Below are positions 1 through 7,741 of a DNA stretch of 64,000 nucleotides, piece by piece. The notes under the pieces were generated by a model. That model ran no database searches. It was not told where the DNA came from and saw only the letters and a program-made list of their open reading frames with translations. Source of the stretch: a gamma proteobacterium L18 (lineage in GTDB: Bacteria > Pseudomonadota > Gammaproteobacteria > Pseudomonadales > Pseudomonadaceae); the NCBI GenBank assembly GCA_000497835.1, contig KI547166.1:533990-597989 (forward strand). The letters are read 5' to 3'. Positions within the stretch are counted from its first letter, which is position 1. The number at the start of each line of letters is the position of its first letter. The position numbers and the translations under genes were made by a program.

Positions 1-40
1 AGTTCGCGGTGTATGTGAGGATTGCTATGGGTGGTCCGGC

Positions 41-68
41 CAGCGCAGCCTGGCGGCAGCGGCTACAG
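41..68. repeat. Single arm of intergenic repeat family D
   Basis: This stretch resembles the second arm of the family found at 54750-54777 and 59365-59391 (core CTGGCGG...GCTACAG). Its partner arm would lie before the window starts. Bases 1-40 hold no recognisable gene. Confidence 0.5.
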
Positions 69-81
69 AAATAGAGAGGAG

Positions 82-105
82 CGTACGCGTACAAGTACGC
101 GTACG
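82..105. repeat. Perfect 11-bp inverted repeat, centre AA
   Basis: Arms 82-92 and 95-105 are exact reverse complements around AA. Each arm contains the self-palindrome GTACGCGTAC, so the site is both an inverted repeat and a direct repeat with 12-bp period. It lies 17 bp beyond the stop of the START-domain gene, with no T-run on either strand, so it is not a classical intrinsic terminator. It could be a protein-binding site or a simple hairpin. Confidence 0.7.
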
Positions 106-121
106 GGCAACGCAGAGTGTG

Positions 122-727
122 TTACTGCTCAGCCTTGGCGCGCAGCGCCTTGAGGGTATTGAAGGGCGCATCCACTACAAACTTGTTCGCCACAAACGAC
201 GGCACGCTGCCACCCGGCTCAGTGTGCACCTGGTAAGTCACCTCGGTGCTGTCCGCCCCCTTGGGCACCAGCTTCCAGAAGCCCTGCACCTGGGCAACAC
301 GAACAAAGCCCTTCTCGGCCGGCAGGTAGGTAGGCACCTCTTCCAGGTTACGGGTCAAGCTGCCATCGGCGCCATGCACCGACGTCACGTGCAAGATCGA
401 GTCGCGCGGGGTGACTGGCCACGGCGTGTTGAACTGGGTGTAGGTCCAGCTCTGATCACCCTCGTTCTTGAGCAGTTTCTGCGACTTGCATTCGTGAATC
501 CAGGCACAGGCGCCCGATACGTCTTCCTGCAAAGCCTGGATCTTGGCCAGCGGCGCCTTGATCACGGTCACACCGCGGTAGGCCTTGTAATCGGAACCTG
601 GCACCACGCTAAGCGACACCTTGATGCCGTCTTCGTCCTTGGCCGTTTGCCAATCCTCGGCCTGCGCCGCCGTGGCAACCAGCGCCATCAAACTACATGC
701 AACAGCCAAACGATGCAGCGAACCCAT
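122..727 (-). CDS. Exported START-domain protein
   Basis: The product has 201 residues. It begins with a Sec-type signal peptide (Arg near residue 6, hydrophobic LAVACSLMALVATA, probable AQA|E cleavage near residue 23), so it is predicted to be periplasmic. The rest resembles small bacterial START/lipid-binding-fold proteins: an EDWQTAKDEDGIKV opening, a central IHECKSQKLL-DQSWTYTQFNTPWPVTPRD segment and a C-terminal amphipathic helix. START domains bind lipids or other hydrophobic ligands in a deep cavity; the ligand here is unknown. The ATG at 727 is the only start that keeps the signal peptide. It is transcribed away from the neighbouring cysteine protein only by a 46-bp gap, in the same direction, so co-transcription is possible. 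Confidence 0.8.
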   Translation of the reverse strand: MGSLHRLAVACSLMALVATAAQAEDWQTAKDEDGIKVSLSVVPGSDYKAYRGVTVIKAPLAKIQALQEDVSGACAWIHECKSQKLLKNEGDQSWTYTQFNTPWPVTPRDSILHVTSVHGADGSLTRNLEEVPTYLPAEKGFVRVAQVQGFWKLVPKGADSTEVTYQVHTEPGGSVPSFVANKFVVDAPFNTLKALRAKAEQ

Positions 728-773
728 AGTTTTTTTCCTTATTGTCCAGGAGGCACACCACTCCTCGCCCCGC

Positions 774-1031
774 CTACGCCACAGATGTCATCTGCTCCCA
801 CCAACCCAGCAACTGTATGGCCTGGGCATTGGTTTCCCCGCACACCTCAGGGTCGGCCTGGAAGCCGCCGCACACCGCCGGGCGCTCAGGACGACCGAAC
901 AGCTGGCACAGGTTGTCAGGATCCAGTTGCACACAACGCTCACCGGCCGGCTTGCCGTCAGGCATGCCAGGGATGGGCGAGGAAATGGAAGGGGCAATGC
1001 AGCAGGCGCCGCAGCCTTCACGGCACTTCAT
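774..1031 (-). CDS. YkgJ-family cysteine-cluster protein
   Basis: This 85-residue protein carries an N-terminal MKCREGCGACC motif followed by further cysteines (ERCVQLD, NLCQLF, PAVCGGF, EVCGE), the pattern of the YkgJ/UPF0153 family (CxxxCxxCC), presumed to bind zinc or an Fe-S cluster. Family function is unclear. An in-frame TTG at 1049 would add six residues; the ATG at 1031 with GAGG upstream places the Cys motif at residue 3, as usual for the family. No partner gene is obvious. Confidence 0.8.
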   Translation of the reverse strand: MKCREGCGACCIAPSISSPIPGMPDGKPAGERCVQLDPDNLCQLFGRPERPAVCGGFQADPEVCGETNAQAIQLLGWWEQMTSVA

Positions 1032-1153
1032 GACAGGCGTAAACCTCAATCGGACGACGAGTGGATGTAGCGGGATAGTAACCGCTTAAACAGGCGTTTG
1101 AAATTGTTTCAAGACGGAAATCGACAGGGTGATACTGCCAACCACCCGTTCGA

Positions 1154-1684
1154 TTACTGTTTGAACTGAAAATCCAGCGCTGCACCTTCGACTTCCCGGT
1201 TGCTTTCGTTGCGGCGCGGCAACTGCATCTCATTGCTCAACAGACGGCCGTTAAGCTGGAAGTCTTCGGTTTTCTTCTCATCGAAGTAGGAGGGCAGCAA
1301 CGTCTTTTCACGGGCCGGTGCGGCCGCATCGATCTTTTTCTGCGGCTCCAGGTTGTTGACCATGGCCTTGGGCAACGTCAGGTCGATCTTTGCCTTGGGC
1401 AGGTCCACGGCCACCGCATCAGCTTCCTTGCGGCTTTTACTCTTGCTGGCCACCGGCTTCTTCTTGACCGTCTTGGTCGCGCTCGCCGCAGGCTTCCTGG
1501 TAGCAGGGGCGACCTTTTTGGCAGCCGGGGCCGCCTTGGCCGCCTTTTTCGCAGGCACGGCACTGCTGTCGGCCTGGGCGACCAACAGCGGCGAGGCGTT
1601 CAGCGGCAACGATTGAGAACAGGCCATGCCAGACCCCAGGCACAGCACGAGCATTCCGATACAGCGCAAGGCATTCATAGACAC
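1154..1684 (-). CDS. Exported Lys/Ala/Pro-rich protein
   Basis: The product has 176 residues. An N-terminal hydrophobic stretch (CIGMLVLCLGSGMA) looks like a signal peptide; GMAC is a poor lipobox. Residues about 42-95 are a low-complexity KKAAKAAPAAKK-type repeat resembling histone H1 tails or the IF-2 linker, and this explains why homologues are often labelled translation initiation factor 2. No GTPase motif is present, so that name is misleading. The C-terminus (LLSNEMQLPRRNESNREVEGAALDFQFKQ) is non-repetitive and probably the conserved part. A basic exported tail could bind anionic envelope polymers, but that is inference. Confidence 0.7.
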   Translation of the reverse strand: MSMNALRCIGMLVLCLGSGMACSQSLPLNASPLLVAQADSSAVPAKKAAKAAPAAKKVAPATRKPAASATKTVKKKPVASKSKSRKEADAVAVDLPKAKIDLTLPKAMVNNLEPQKKIDAAAPAREKTLLPSYFDEKKTEDFQLNGRLLSNEMQLPRRNESNREVEGAALDFQFKQ

Positions 1685-1769
1685 AGGCAGAGATGGCAGT
1701 ACAAGCCTCTATGCTCCCCGTTAGAGGCCTGGCTGGCAAGCCCCCTGAACCGCCCGGGAAGGTAAATCC

Positions 1770-3215
1770 TTAGTAAAAGTGGCCGCCTGCCACTTCTTGA
1801 CACAATTGCCCCGCCAACAGCCCCAATGTCATCAGCACTCGCTCCGCTTCCTTGTTCCACGGGATACCGCAGTTGAGGCGAATACAGTGGTTGAACTGCT
1901 CGGTGTTACTGAAGATCAAGCCAGGCGCAATGCTGATGCCTTGCTCCAGCGCGCGCACGTGCAACTCCTGGGTGTTGACCCGCCCGGGCAGGCTGACCCA
2001 CAGGATAAAGCCACCCAACGGGCGGGTAATCTGCGTGCCCTCGGGGAAGAACTGCTGCACCGCCAATTGATAGGCGCTCAGGTTCTTGCGGTATTCCTGA
2101 CGAATGAACCGCAGATGCCGGTCATATCCGCCATTTTCCAGATAGCTGGCGATACCCATCTGGGTGACGCTGCACGCCGAGTGCGTGCTGAAGGTTTGCA
2201 AGCGCTGGATTTCCGCCTGGTATTTACCGGCGATCATCCAACCGATGCGCACACCGGGCGACAACGTCTTGGAAAAGCTGGAGCAGTACACCACATGTCC
2301 CAGGCGATCATAGGCCTTGAGGGCCTTGGTCTTGCCCTGGTCGAACATCAGTTCGCCGTAGATATCGTCTTCCACGATCTGGATATCGAAATCCGACGCC
2401 AAGCGCAGCAACTGCTTCATGCGCTCCTCGGGCATGGTGCCGCCCAGCGGGTTGCTCAGCCGCGGCGTCAGCACCAGGGCCTTGATCGACCACTGATTGG
2501 CCGCCAGCTGCAAGGCTTCCAGGCTGATGCCCGTGGAGGGATCACTGGGGATCTCGATCACTTTCAGGCCCAGCAGGTCCGCCAGCTGCAGCAAACCGTA
2601 ATAGGTCGGCGATTCGGCCGCGACCAGATCGCCGGGGCGGGTCAGCACCCGCAGGGACATTTGCAGGGCGTCAACACACCCATGGGTGATCACCACTTCC
2701 GAGGGATCCACCACCACACCCGCATCGCGCATGCGGATCGCCACCTGACGGCGCAGCGGCTCGAAACCCGGGCTGAACATGTAGCTGAAGGCGCGCGGAC
2801 TGTGGAAACGCGTCACCTTGGCAATCTGCTGATGCAAGGCCCGCACGGGCAGATAGTCCACGTGCGGCACCGCCGCGCCCAGGGGGAACACCCCTTCGCG
2901 CCGGGACTCCACCAGCACCTGTTGAATGATACTGGCCCGCGTGACCAGCCCTGGCCGCTCGACACGGGCGATATCCGGCGTAGGCGCGGTCAAGGCCGGC
3001 GTCTGGTGCACGTAGTAACCCGACTGCGGCCGGGCACGGATCAGCCCCTGATCTTCGAGGTTGGCGTACGCCTGCAGCACCGTGGCATGGCTCACGTTGA
3101 GCTGCGAACTCATCTTGCGCACCGACGGCACCCGCTCCCCTGGCTGATACACGCCACGGCGAATATCGTCCGCCAGTTGCTGGGCGATGCGCTGGTAGAG
3201 CAGAAGACTGGTCAT
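1770..3215 (-). CDS. MocR-type GntR/aminotransferase regulator
   Basis: This 481-residue protein has an N-terminal GntR winged helix-turn-helix (residues about 5-70, LADDIRRGVYQPGERVPSVRKMSSQLNVSH) joined to a fold-type I aminotransferase domain (about 110-470). The PLP-lysine motif CSSFSKTLSPGVRIGW and the cofactor-binding IVEDDIYGEL are visible. MocR proteins use PLP-bound amino acids or amines as effectors for transcription rather than as enzymes. The target is not evident: no divergent metabolic gene lies next to it, since a family-B hairpin fills the upstream gap. The ATG at 3215 precedes the HTH directly and suits the family length. Confidence 0.9.
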   Translation of the reverse strand: MTSLLLYQRIAQQLADDIRRGVYQPGERVPSVRKMSSQLNVSHATVLQAYANLEDQGLIRARPQSGYYVHQTPALTAPTPDIARVERPGLVTRASIIQQVLVESRREGVFPLGAAVPHVDYLPVRALHQQIAKVTRFHSPRAFSYMFSPGFEPLRRQVAIRMRDAGVVVDPSEVVITHGCVDALQMSLRVLTRPGDLVAAESPTYYGLLQLADLLGLKVIEIPSDPSTGISLEALQLAANQWSIKALVLTPRLSNPLGGTMPEERMKQLLRLASDFDIQIVEDDIYGELMFDQGKTKALKAYDRLGHVVYCSSFSKTLSPGVRIGWMIAGKYQAEIQRLQTFSTHSACSVTQMGIASYLENGGYDRHLRFIRQEYRKNLSAYQLAVQQFFPEGTQITRPLGGFILWVSLPGRVNTQELHVRALEQGISIAPGLIFSNTEQFNHCIRLNCGIPWNKEAERVLMTLGLLAGQLCQEVAGGHFY

Positions 3216-3340
3216 GGCGGGCTTCTCGACTGATCAGGCGGTTTTATTGTCAGTACCGGAACAGTTGAAAAGTGTACGGGGACAGTTGCACGAATGCGAG
3301 GGGATTTGTCTGTATGACAGATCGTCGGTGAAGCCACTGG

Positions 3341-3425
3341 CCTCATCGCGAGCAAGCTTTGCTCCCACAGCGTTCACCGCTCTGGAGGTGTACACCTGTG
3401 GGAGCAAAGCTTGCTCGCGATGAGG
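3341..3425. repeat. Family B inverted repeat (30-bp perfect arms)
   Basis: Arms 3341-3370 and 3396-3425 are exact reverse complements with core AGCAAAGCTTGCTCGCGA, separated by 25 bp. It lies between the MocR regulator 5' end and the OmpA-like gene 3' end. The same core recurs at 36704-36812, 43108-43196 and 59218-59290, which marks it as a dispersed REP/REPIN-type element. Confidence 0.9.
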
Positions 3426-3445
3426 TCAGCAGCCCCGCTATACAA

Positions 3446-4261
3446 TCAGCGAGCGGCGCCGAGCACGCCTTTCTCATCGGAGAACACGATTTCCACACGA
3501 CGATTCATCGCCCTGCCCCGCTCCGAGGCGTTGGCCTCCACCGGGTATTGGTCACCATACCCCTGCACCTGAATACGCTTCTCGTCGATGCCCAGGTCCA
3601 CCAGCGTGTCGGCAACCGTCTGCGCACGGTCTTTGGACAGCTCCAGGTTGAAGTCGCTGTCACCGGTGTTGTCGGTGTAGCCCTCGATGCGCACCACACG
3701 CTTGGGGTTCAACTGCAGGAACTGCACCAGCTTGAGGACCATACGGTTGGCCGACGGTTTGAGATCCGCCTCGCCACTGTCAAACAACACATCACCCAAG
3801 GTCAGCACCAGGCCGCGATCGGTCTCGGTGGTGGCCATGCTGACAAACTGTTCCTCCAGCGCCTTGCCCTGCTGCTGCACACTGTTGAGCTTGGACTCAC
3901 GCAGGGCCAGTTGCAGACGCTGGCGCTCCAGGTCCTGGCGGGTCAGCTTTTCCTTGTTCAGCGCCAACTGCGTGTGTTCGCGGGCGATCTCGCTGTAGCG
4001 CTGGCTGAGGTAGGCATACTGGGCCACGTCGTCGCCGCTGCCCCAATAGTTGGCCAGGCGCTCGGCACGCGACAGCGATTCCCCGGCGCGAATCACATCG
4101 CGTGGGGCGCTGCGCAGCACGTCGGCATCATCCTTGACCTTCTGGTAGCTGGCGCTGGCCTGCTGCAGGGTCACTGAAGAGGCCGGATGGCTGGCACAGC
4201 CGAACAGGCCCAGGCAGCCCAAGGCGATCAGGCCACTGCCCATCTGCGAAAACCGGCTCAT
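3446..4261 (-). CDS. OmpA-family lipoprotein with DUF4398 region
   Basis: This 271-residue protein begins with a lipoprotein signal peptide (LIALGCLGLFGCASH, lipobox near Cys22). A helical DUF4398-like region follows (about 30-150). The C-terminal OmpA/peptidoglycan-binding domain (about 150-260) shows LTLGDVLFDSGEADL, RIEGYTDNTGD, LSKDRAQTVADTLVDLGI and NRRVEIVF. It is expected to be anchored in the outer membrane and to hold peptidoglycan through the diaminopimelate-binding Asp/Arg pair. Its ATG overlaps the stop of the upstream DUF4398 lipoprotein by four bases, which indicates translational coupling. It is the last gene of a three-gene envelope operon. Confidence 0.9.
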   Translation of the reverse strand: MSRFSQMGSGLIALGCLGLFGCASHPASSVTLQQASASYQKVKDDADVLRSAPRDVIRAGESLSRAERLANYWGSGDDVAQYAYLSQRYSEIAREHTQLALNKEKLTRQDLERQRLQLALRESKLNSVQQQGKALEEQFVSMATTETDRGLVLTLGDVLFDSGEADLKPSANRMVLKLVQFLQLNPKRVVRIEGYTDNTGDSDFNLELSKDRAQTVADTLVDLGIDEKRIQVQGYGDQYPVEANASERGRAMNRRVEIVFSDEKGVLGAAR

Positions 4262-4611
4262 TGCGCCTCCCCCAACTGTTTGTGCAGGCGCACGATTCGC
4301 GTATTCACCTGGGCCAACTGCTCCTGGCTTTTTTCAGTCAGCACCCGGGCTTCGGCCAGGCGCGCGTCCAGCTCGGCCTGTTCGGCCAGCAGGCGGGCCT
4401 GACGATAGCCCTGGGCGCCATTGGCGGCCAAGGCGGCAGCCAGCTTGTCGCTGGCCAGCTTCATTTCGGCGACATCGTCGTTGGCACCGACGGCGCGGGC
4501 CTGGTCCACGGCCTGTTCGGTCAGGCGCAGTTGCTCGGTGGGGGCCGGGTCACTGGCACAGCCGGCCAGGGCCAGCAGCGCGGCAACGGCGATTGAAACT
4601 TGAATTCTCAC
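4258..4611 (-). CDS. DUF4398-domain lipoprotein
   Basis: The product has 117 residues with a lipobox (LLALAGCASDP, Cys18) and a helical, Ala/Glu/Gln-rich body (EQLRLTEQAVDQARAVGANDDVAEMKLASDKLAAA...), the DUF4398 pattern. The coding region uses a GTG start at 4611, 10 bp after the solute-binding protein stop, with AGGGA upstream. The same helical module precedes the OmpA domain in the next gene, so the pair may be a duplicated module or form a heteromeric envelope complex. The molecular role is unknown. Confidence 0.85.
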   Translation of the reverse strand: MRIQVSIAVAALLALAGCASDPAPTEQLRLTEQAVDQARAVGANDDVAEMKLASDKLAAALAANGAQGYRQARLLAEQAELDARLAEARVLTEKSQEQLAQVNTRIVRLHKQLGEAQ

Positions 4612-4620
4612 ACGGGATCC

Positions 4621-5454
4621 CTACTGTTTTGGGGCGCTTGGCGTTTGCGGTGCAACCGGTTGCTGCAAGCGCGCCTTCCAACGTTCGACATTGCGTTGCA
4701 ATACCGCCTCGGCTTGGCCGGACGCGGGCAATTCTGTCATCTTTTTCGCTAACTGTCCGCGCAGCCACGGGTCATTGCAGGCCGAATTGTGTGACAGGGC
4801 CAGGTACAGCCCCGGGCGGTCCAGTGGCGTCTCGTGGGCCACTACATCCTTGACCAGCCCCAGGCTCTGGGAAACCGCCTGCCCGGCATAGCGCCCGGCC
4901 ACCAGGTATTCGGCCTTGCCCAGCATCAGTTGCTGGAACGCCACCGTCAGCGATTCGGCAGGCGCCAGGCTGAGGTTTTCGTCGGCAAAGCGCTTGAACG
5001 ACGCCCCCAACCGCGCTCGCGCCGACACCACGCCCGCATGCCCATGCAGGTCGCCCACGGTGTGATAGACCATGGGCGAGCCGGCGCGGGTCCACACCAG
5101 GTAGTCGTTGAGGGCGATGCGCGGGTGGATGTAGTCCAGCGCTTCCAACTGCTCGACCGACATCGGCGCGTCCAGCAGCAAGTCCATGCGCCCGCTACGC
5201 ACCTCGTCCAAGGCCTGGGACCGTCGACCGCTGTACAGCACGTCGATCTTGATGCCCAGTTCGTCGCCGATGCGCTTGAGTTGGTCGACATTGGCGCCGA
5301 TCAAGTGGGCGGGGTCATCCGGGTCACGCCATGAGAACGGCTGGGCATCGGGGCTGCCGGTGGCGATCAGACGCTCGCACGTGCCAGCGGCGGTGGCCAG
5401 GGTGGGCACCAGCATAGCCAATGCCCAGGCGCCCAACAGCAGGGGTCGCTTCAT
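4621..5454 (-). CDS. Periplasmic solute-binding protein (family 3)
   Basis: The protein is 277 residues from the ATG at 5454 (MKRPLLLGAWALAMLVPTLATAAG, a good signal peptide); an ATG at 5472 is in frame but adds MYKGSI before the basic n-region and is less likely. The body shows the SBP_bac_3 pattern: QPFSWRDPDDPAHLIGANVDQLKRIGDELGIKIDVLYSGRRSQALDEVRSGRMDLLLDAPMSVEQ. There are no permease or ATPase genes nearby, and it is followed 9 bp later by envelope lipoproteins, so it may be a sensor or cell-wall-linked binding protein and not part of an ABC importer. The ligand is not predictable. Confidence 0.8.
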   Translation of the reverse strand: MKRPLLLGAWALAMLVPTLATAAGTCERLIATGSPDAQPFSWRDPDDPAHLIGANVDQLKRIGDELGIKIDVLYSGRRSQALDEVRSGRMDLLLDAPMSVEQLEALDYIHPRIALNDYLVWTRAGSPMVYHTVGDLHGHAGVVSARARLGASFKRFADENLSLAPAESLTVAFQQLMLGKAEYLVAGRYAGQAVSQSLGLVKDVVAHETPLDRPGLYLALSHNSACNDPWLRGQLAKKMTELPASGQAEAVLQRNVERWKARLQQPVAPQTPSAPKQ

Positions 5455-5479
5455 GATTGATCCTTTGTACAACGTGCAT

Positions 5480-5504
5480 AAAAAAACCCGGTCACAGGAC
5501 CGGG
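5480..5504 (-). terminator. Intrinsic terminator of etfBA
   Basis: On the minus strand CCCGGTC-CTGT-GACCGGG (7-bp stem, 5487-5504) is followed by seven T residues (5480-5486). It lies 26 bp after the etfA stop and in front of the solute-binding protein gene, so it separates the two transcription units. Confidence 0.9.
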
Positions 5505-5529
5505 CTCTTTTATAAGTGAAGCGGCTGGA

Positions 5530-6459
5530 TCAGACCAGCTTTTCCAGCTCAGGTACTGCTTCGAACAGGTCAGCCACCAGGCCGTAGTCAGCCACCTGGA
5601 AGATTGGCGCCTCTTCGTCCTTGTTGATCGCCACGATCACCTTGGAGTCCTTCATGCCGGCCAGGTGCTGGATCGCGCCGGAGATACCGACGGCGATGTA
5701 CAGCTGCGGCGCAACGATCTTGCCGGTCTGGCCGACCTGCATGTCGTTGGGCACGAAGCCTGCGTCCACGGCGGCGCGCGAGGCACCGACGGCGGCGCCC
5801 AGCTTGTCGGCCAGGGCGTACAGGTGCTTGAAGTTGTCGCCGTTCTGCATGCCGCGGCCGCCGGAAACGACGATCTTGGCAGCGGTCAGCTCAGGGCGAT
5901 CGGACTTGGCCAGCTCTTCGCCGACGAATGCCGATTTGCCGGCGTCATGGGCAGCGCCCACGGCTTCGATGGCAGCCGAGCCACCTTCGGCGGCAACGGC
6001 GTCGAAGCCGGTGGCGCGCACGGTGATGACCTTGATGGCCGCGCTCGATTGCACGGTGGCAATGGCGTTGCCAGCGTAGATCGGACGCTTGAAGGTGTCG
6101 GCCGATTCCACCGAGATGATCTCGGAGATCTGGTCCACGTCCAGCTGGGCAGCGACGCGCGGCAGCACGTTCTTGCCGTTCGAGGTGGCCGGGGCCAGCA
6201 CGTGGCTATAGGCCTTGGCCAGTTCGACCACCAGCGGGGCAACGTTTTCCGGCAGGAAGTGCGCGTAGGCGGCGTTGTCGGCCACCAGCACTTTCGCCAC
6301 GCCAGCAATCTTGGCAGCAGCTTCAGCCACGGCGCCAACGCCTTGGCCAGCCACCAGCACATGCACATCACCACCGATTTTCGCGGCAGCTGCGACGGTG
6401 TTCAGGGTAGCCGGGGCTACAGCACCATTCTCGTGTTCAGCGATAACCAGGATAGTCAT
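5530..6459 (-). CDS. etfA: Electron transfer flavoprotein alpha subunit
   Basis: The 309-residue product matches ETF alpha. The C-terminal FAD-binding domain shows [73 protein letters not shown] and [33 protein letters not shown]. With EtfB it forms a soluble FAD/AMP heterodimer that collects electrons from acyl-CoA and related dehydrogenases and passes them to ETF-ubiquinone oxidoreductase, encoded divergently nearby. Its ATG at 6459 directly abuts the etfB stop, which suggests coupled translation. Confidence 0.97.
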   Translation of the reverse strand: MTILVIAEHENGAVAPATLNTVAAAAKIGGDVHVLVAGQGVGAVAEAAAKIAGVAKVLVADNAAYAHFLPENVAPLVVELAKAYSHVLAPATSNGKNVLPRVAAQLDVDQISEIISVESADTFKRPIYAGNAIATVQSSAAIKVITVRATGFDAVAAEGGSAAIEAVGAAHDAGKSAFVGEELAKSDRPELTAAKIVVSGGRGMQNGDNFKHLYALADKLGAAVGASRAAVDAGFVPNDMQVGQTGKIVAPQLYIAVGISGAIQHLAGMKDSKVIVAINKDEEAPIFQVADYGLVADLFEAVPELEKLV

Positions 6460-7209
6460 TTAGATTACCTTCGCTTCGTTTTTCAGTTTCTCGACCAGTT
6501 CTGCAACCGACTTGACCTTGATGCCAGCGCTGCGGGCAGCCGGGGCTTCAACCCTGATGGTCTTGTTGGTGGAAGCCACGGAAACACCCAGGGCGTCCGG
6601 GGTGACGGTTTCCAGAGGCTTCTTCTTGGCCTTCATGATGTTAGGCAGCGAAGCGTAACGAGGCTCGTTCAGACGCAGGTCGGTGGTGACGATTGCAGGC
6701 AGGTTCAGCGCAACGGTCTGCAGGCCGCCGTCGATTTCACGGGTAACGTTGACCTTGTCGCCGGCCACTTCCACCTTGGAGGCGAAGGTGCCCTGGCCGA
6801 AGCCGGTCAGCGCGGCCAGCATCTGGCCGGTCTGGTTGTTGTCGCTGTCGATGGCCTGTTTGCCCAGGATCACCAGCTGTGGCTGCTCCTTGTCGACCAC
6901 GGCCTTGAGCAGCTTGGCCACGGCCAGGGAGTTCAGTTCTTCGGCGGCTTCCACCAGGATGGCGCGGTCAGCGCCCAGGGCCAGGGCGGTACGCAGTTGT
7001 TCCTGCGCGGTGCTCGGGCCAATGGTGACGACGACGATTTCGGACGCAACGCCCTTCTCTTTCAGACGCACAGCCTCTTCCACGGCGATTTCGCAGAAGG
7101 GGTTCATGGACATCTTGACGTTGGCGAGATCGACGCCAGAGTTGTCCGCTTTGACACGGACCTTGACGTTGTAGTCGACCACTCGTTTGACAGCTACAAG
7201 AACCTTCAT
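6460..7209 (-). CDS. etfB: Electron transfer flavoprotein beta subunit
   Basis: The 249-residue product opens [27 protein letters not shown] and contains the ETF-beta pattern [45 protein letters not shown], with AMP-binding [26 protein letters not shown] and the [11 protein letters not shown] loop that contacts dehydrogenases. It is the first gene of etfBA. A PsrA-like palindrome lies 370 bp upstream, nearer to the divergent ETF-QO gene. Confidence 0.97.
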   Translation of the reverse strand: MKVLVAVKRVVDYNVKVRVKADNSGVDLANVKMSMNPFCEIAVEEAVRLKEKGVASEIVVVTIGPSTAQEQLRTALALGADRAILVEAAEELNSLAVAKLLKAVVDKEQPQLVILGKQAIDSDNNQTGQMLAALTGFGQGTFASKVEVAGDKVNVTREIDGGLQTVALNLPAIVTTDLRLNEPRYASLPNIMKAKKKPLETVTPDALGVSVASTNKTIRVEAPAARSAGIKVKSVAELVEKLKNEAKVI

Positions 7210-7741
7210 GGATTCCTCGTTACTCTCCGGTGAAAAGAATGTCGCCCGGGCAAGGCCAGGCGATGCTCAGTGGGCACAAGGGCACCTTTAAAAACGACGG
7301 CGAACGCGCTTTGTTTAGCCCTCAACCCCGCATTTCAACAACTTACCGGCAAAACCGGGCAGTCATCGGCGGTGGCGACGTGTAAACTCCACGGCACTAG
7401 GGGCAGGGGCACGCCTGCGCGGCTCTGGCCTGGCTTTTAGAGATGCTCTCGCAGCCTCAGGACAACCTGCGGCAAATGCAAAACCGACCGTATCTTGACC
7501 GCTACGCCCGGACCGGTCAACAACCGGAACCGCCCGGTCATGCACCTGCCCCCAGCGAATTTACTGGCCTGGGGCAAATTCAAACAAACGTTTGTATTGG
7601 ACCCCGCCAGTGGTGTAGATATAATGCGCGGCCAACGAGATTGCCCTGTCGTGTGACCCCAGGTGCCACTGCACCGCACCCCACGGCAGAAAAAGCGCAA
7701 CGCCATTAGAAAAACTGTGAGCCTTGAGTAGGAGAGAACCT
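7210..7741. other. 532-bp divergent etfB / ETF-QO intergenic region
   Basis: No coding region is supported here. The region carries both divergent promoters and the PsrA-like operator at 7581-7595. The rest is GC-rich spacer without repeats or hairpins that I could support. Confidence 0.6.
7581..7595. promoter_or_regulatory. Candidate PsrA operator
   Basis: The sequence CAAAC-N4-GTTTG at 7581-7594 fits the published PsrA consensus (G/C)AAAC-N2-4-GTTT(G/C), and 7584-7595 is a perfect 12-bp palindrome (ACAAAC/GTTTGT). PsrA is the TetR-family long-chain fatty-acid sensor of Pseudomonas, and etf genes are among its reported targets in P. aeruginosa. The site lies about 147 bp before the ETF-QO start. 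Binding is inferred. Confidence 0.6.

Noticed and set aside
1154..1684. Translation initiation factor IF-2
   Set aside because: Only a Lys/Ala-rich stretch is similar; there is no GTPase domain and there is a signal-peptide-like N-terminus.
1779..3233. 484-residue plus-strand open frame over the MocR gene
   Set aside because: Antisense shadow of a gene with clear HTH and PLP motifs.
7724..7741. TTG start for ETF-QO at 7724
   Set aside because: It lies upstream of the AGGAG ribosome site, which fits the GTG at 7742 that begins the conserved sequence.
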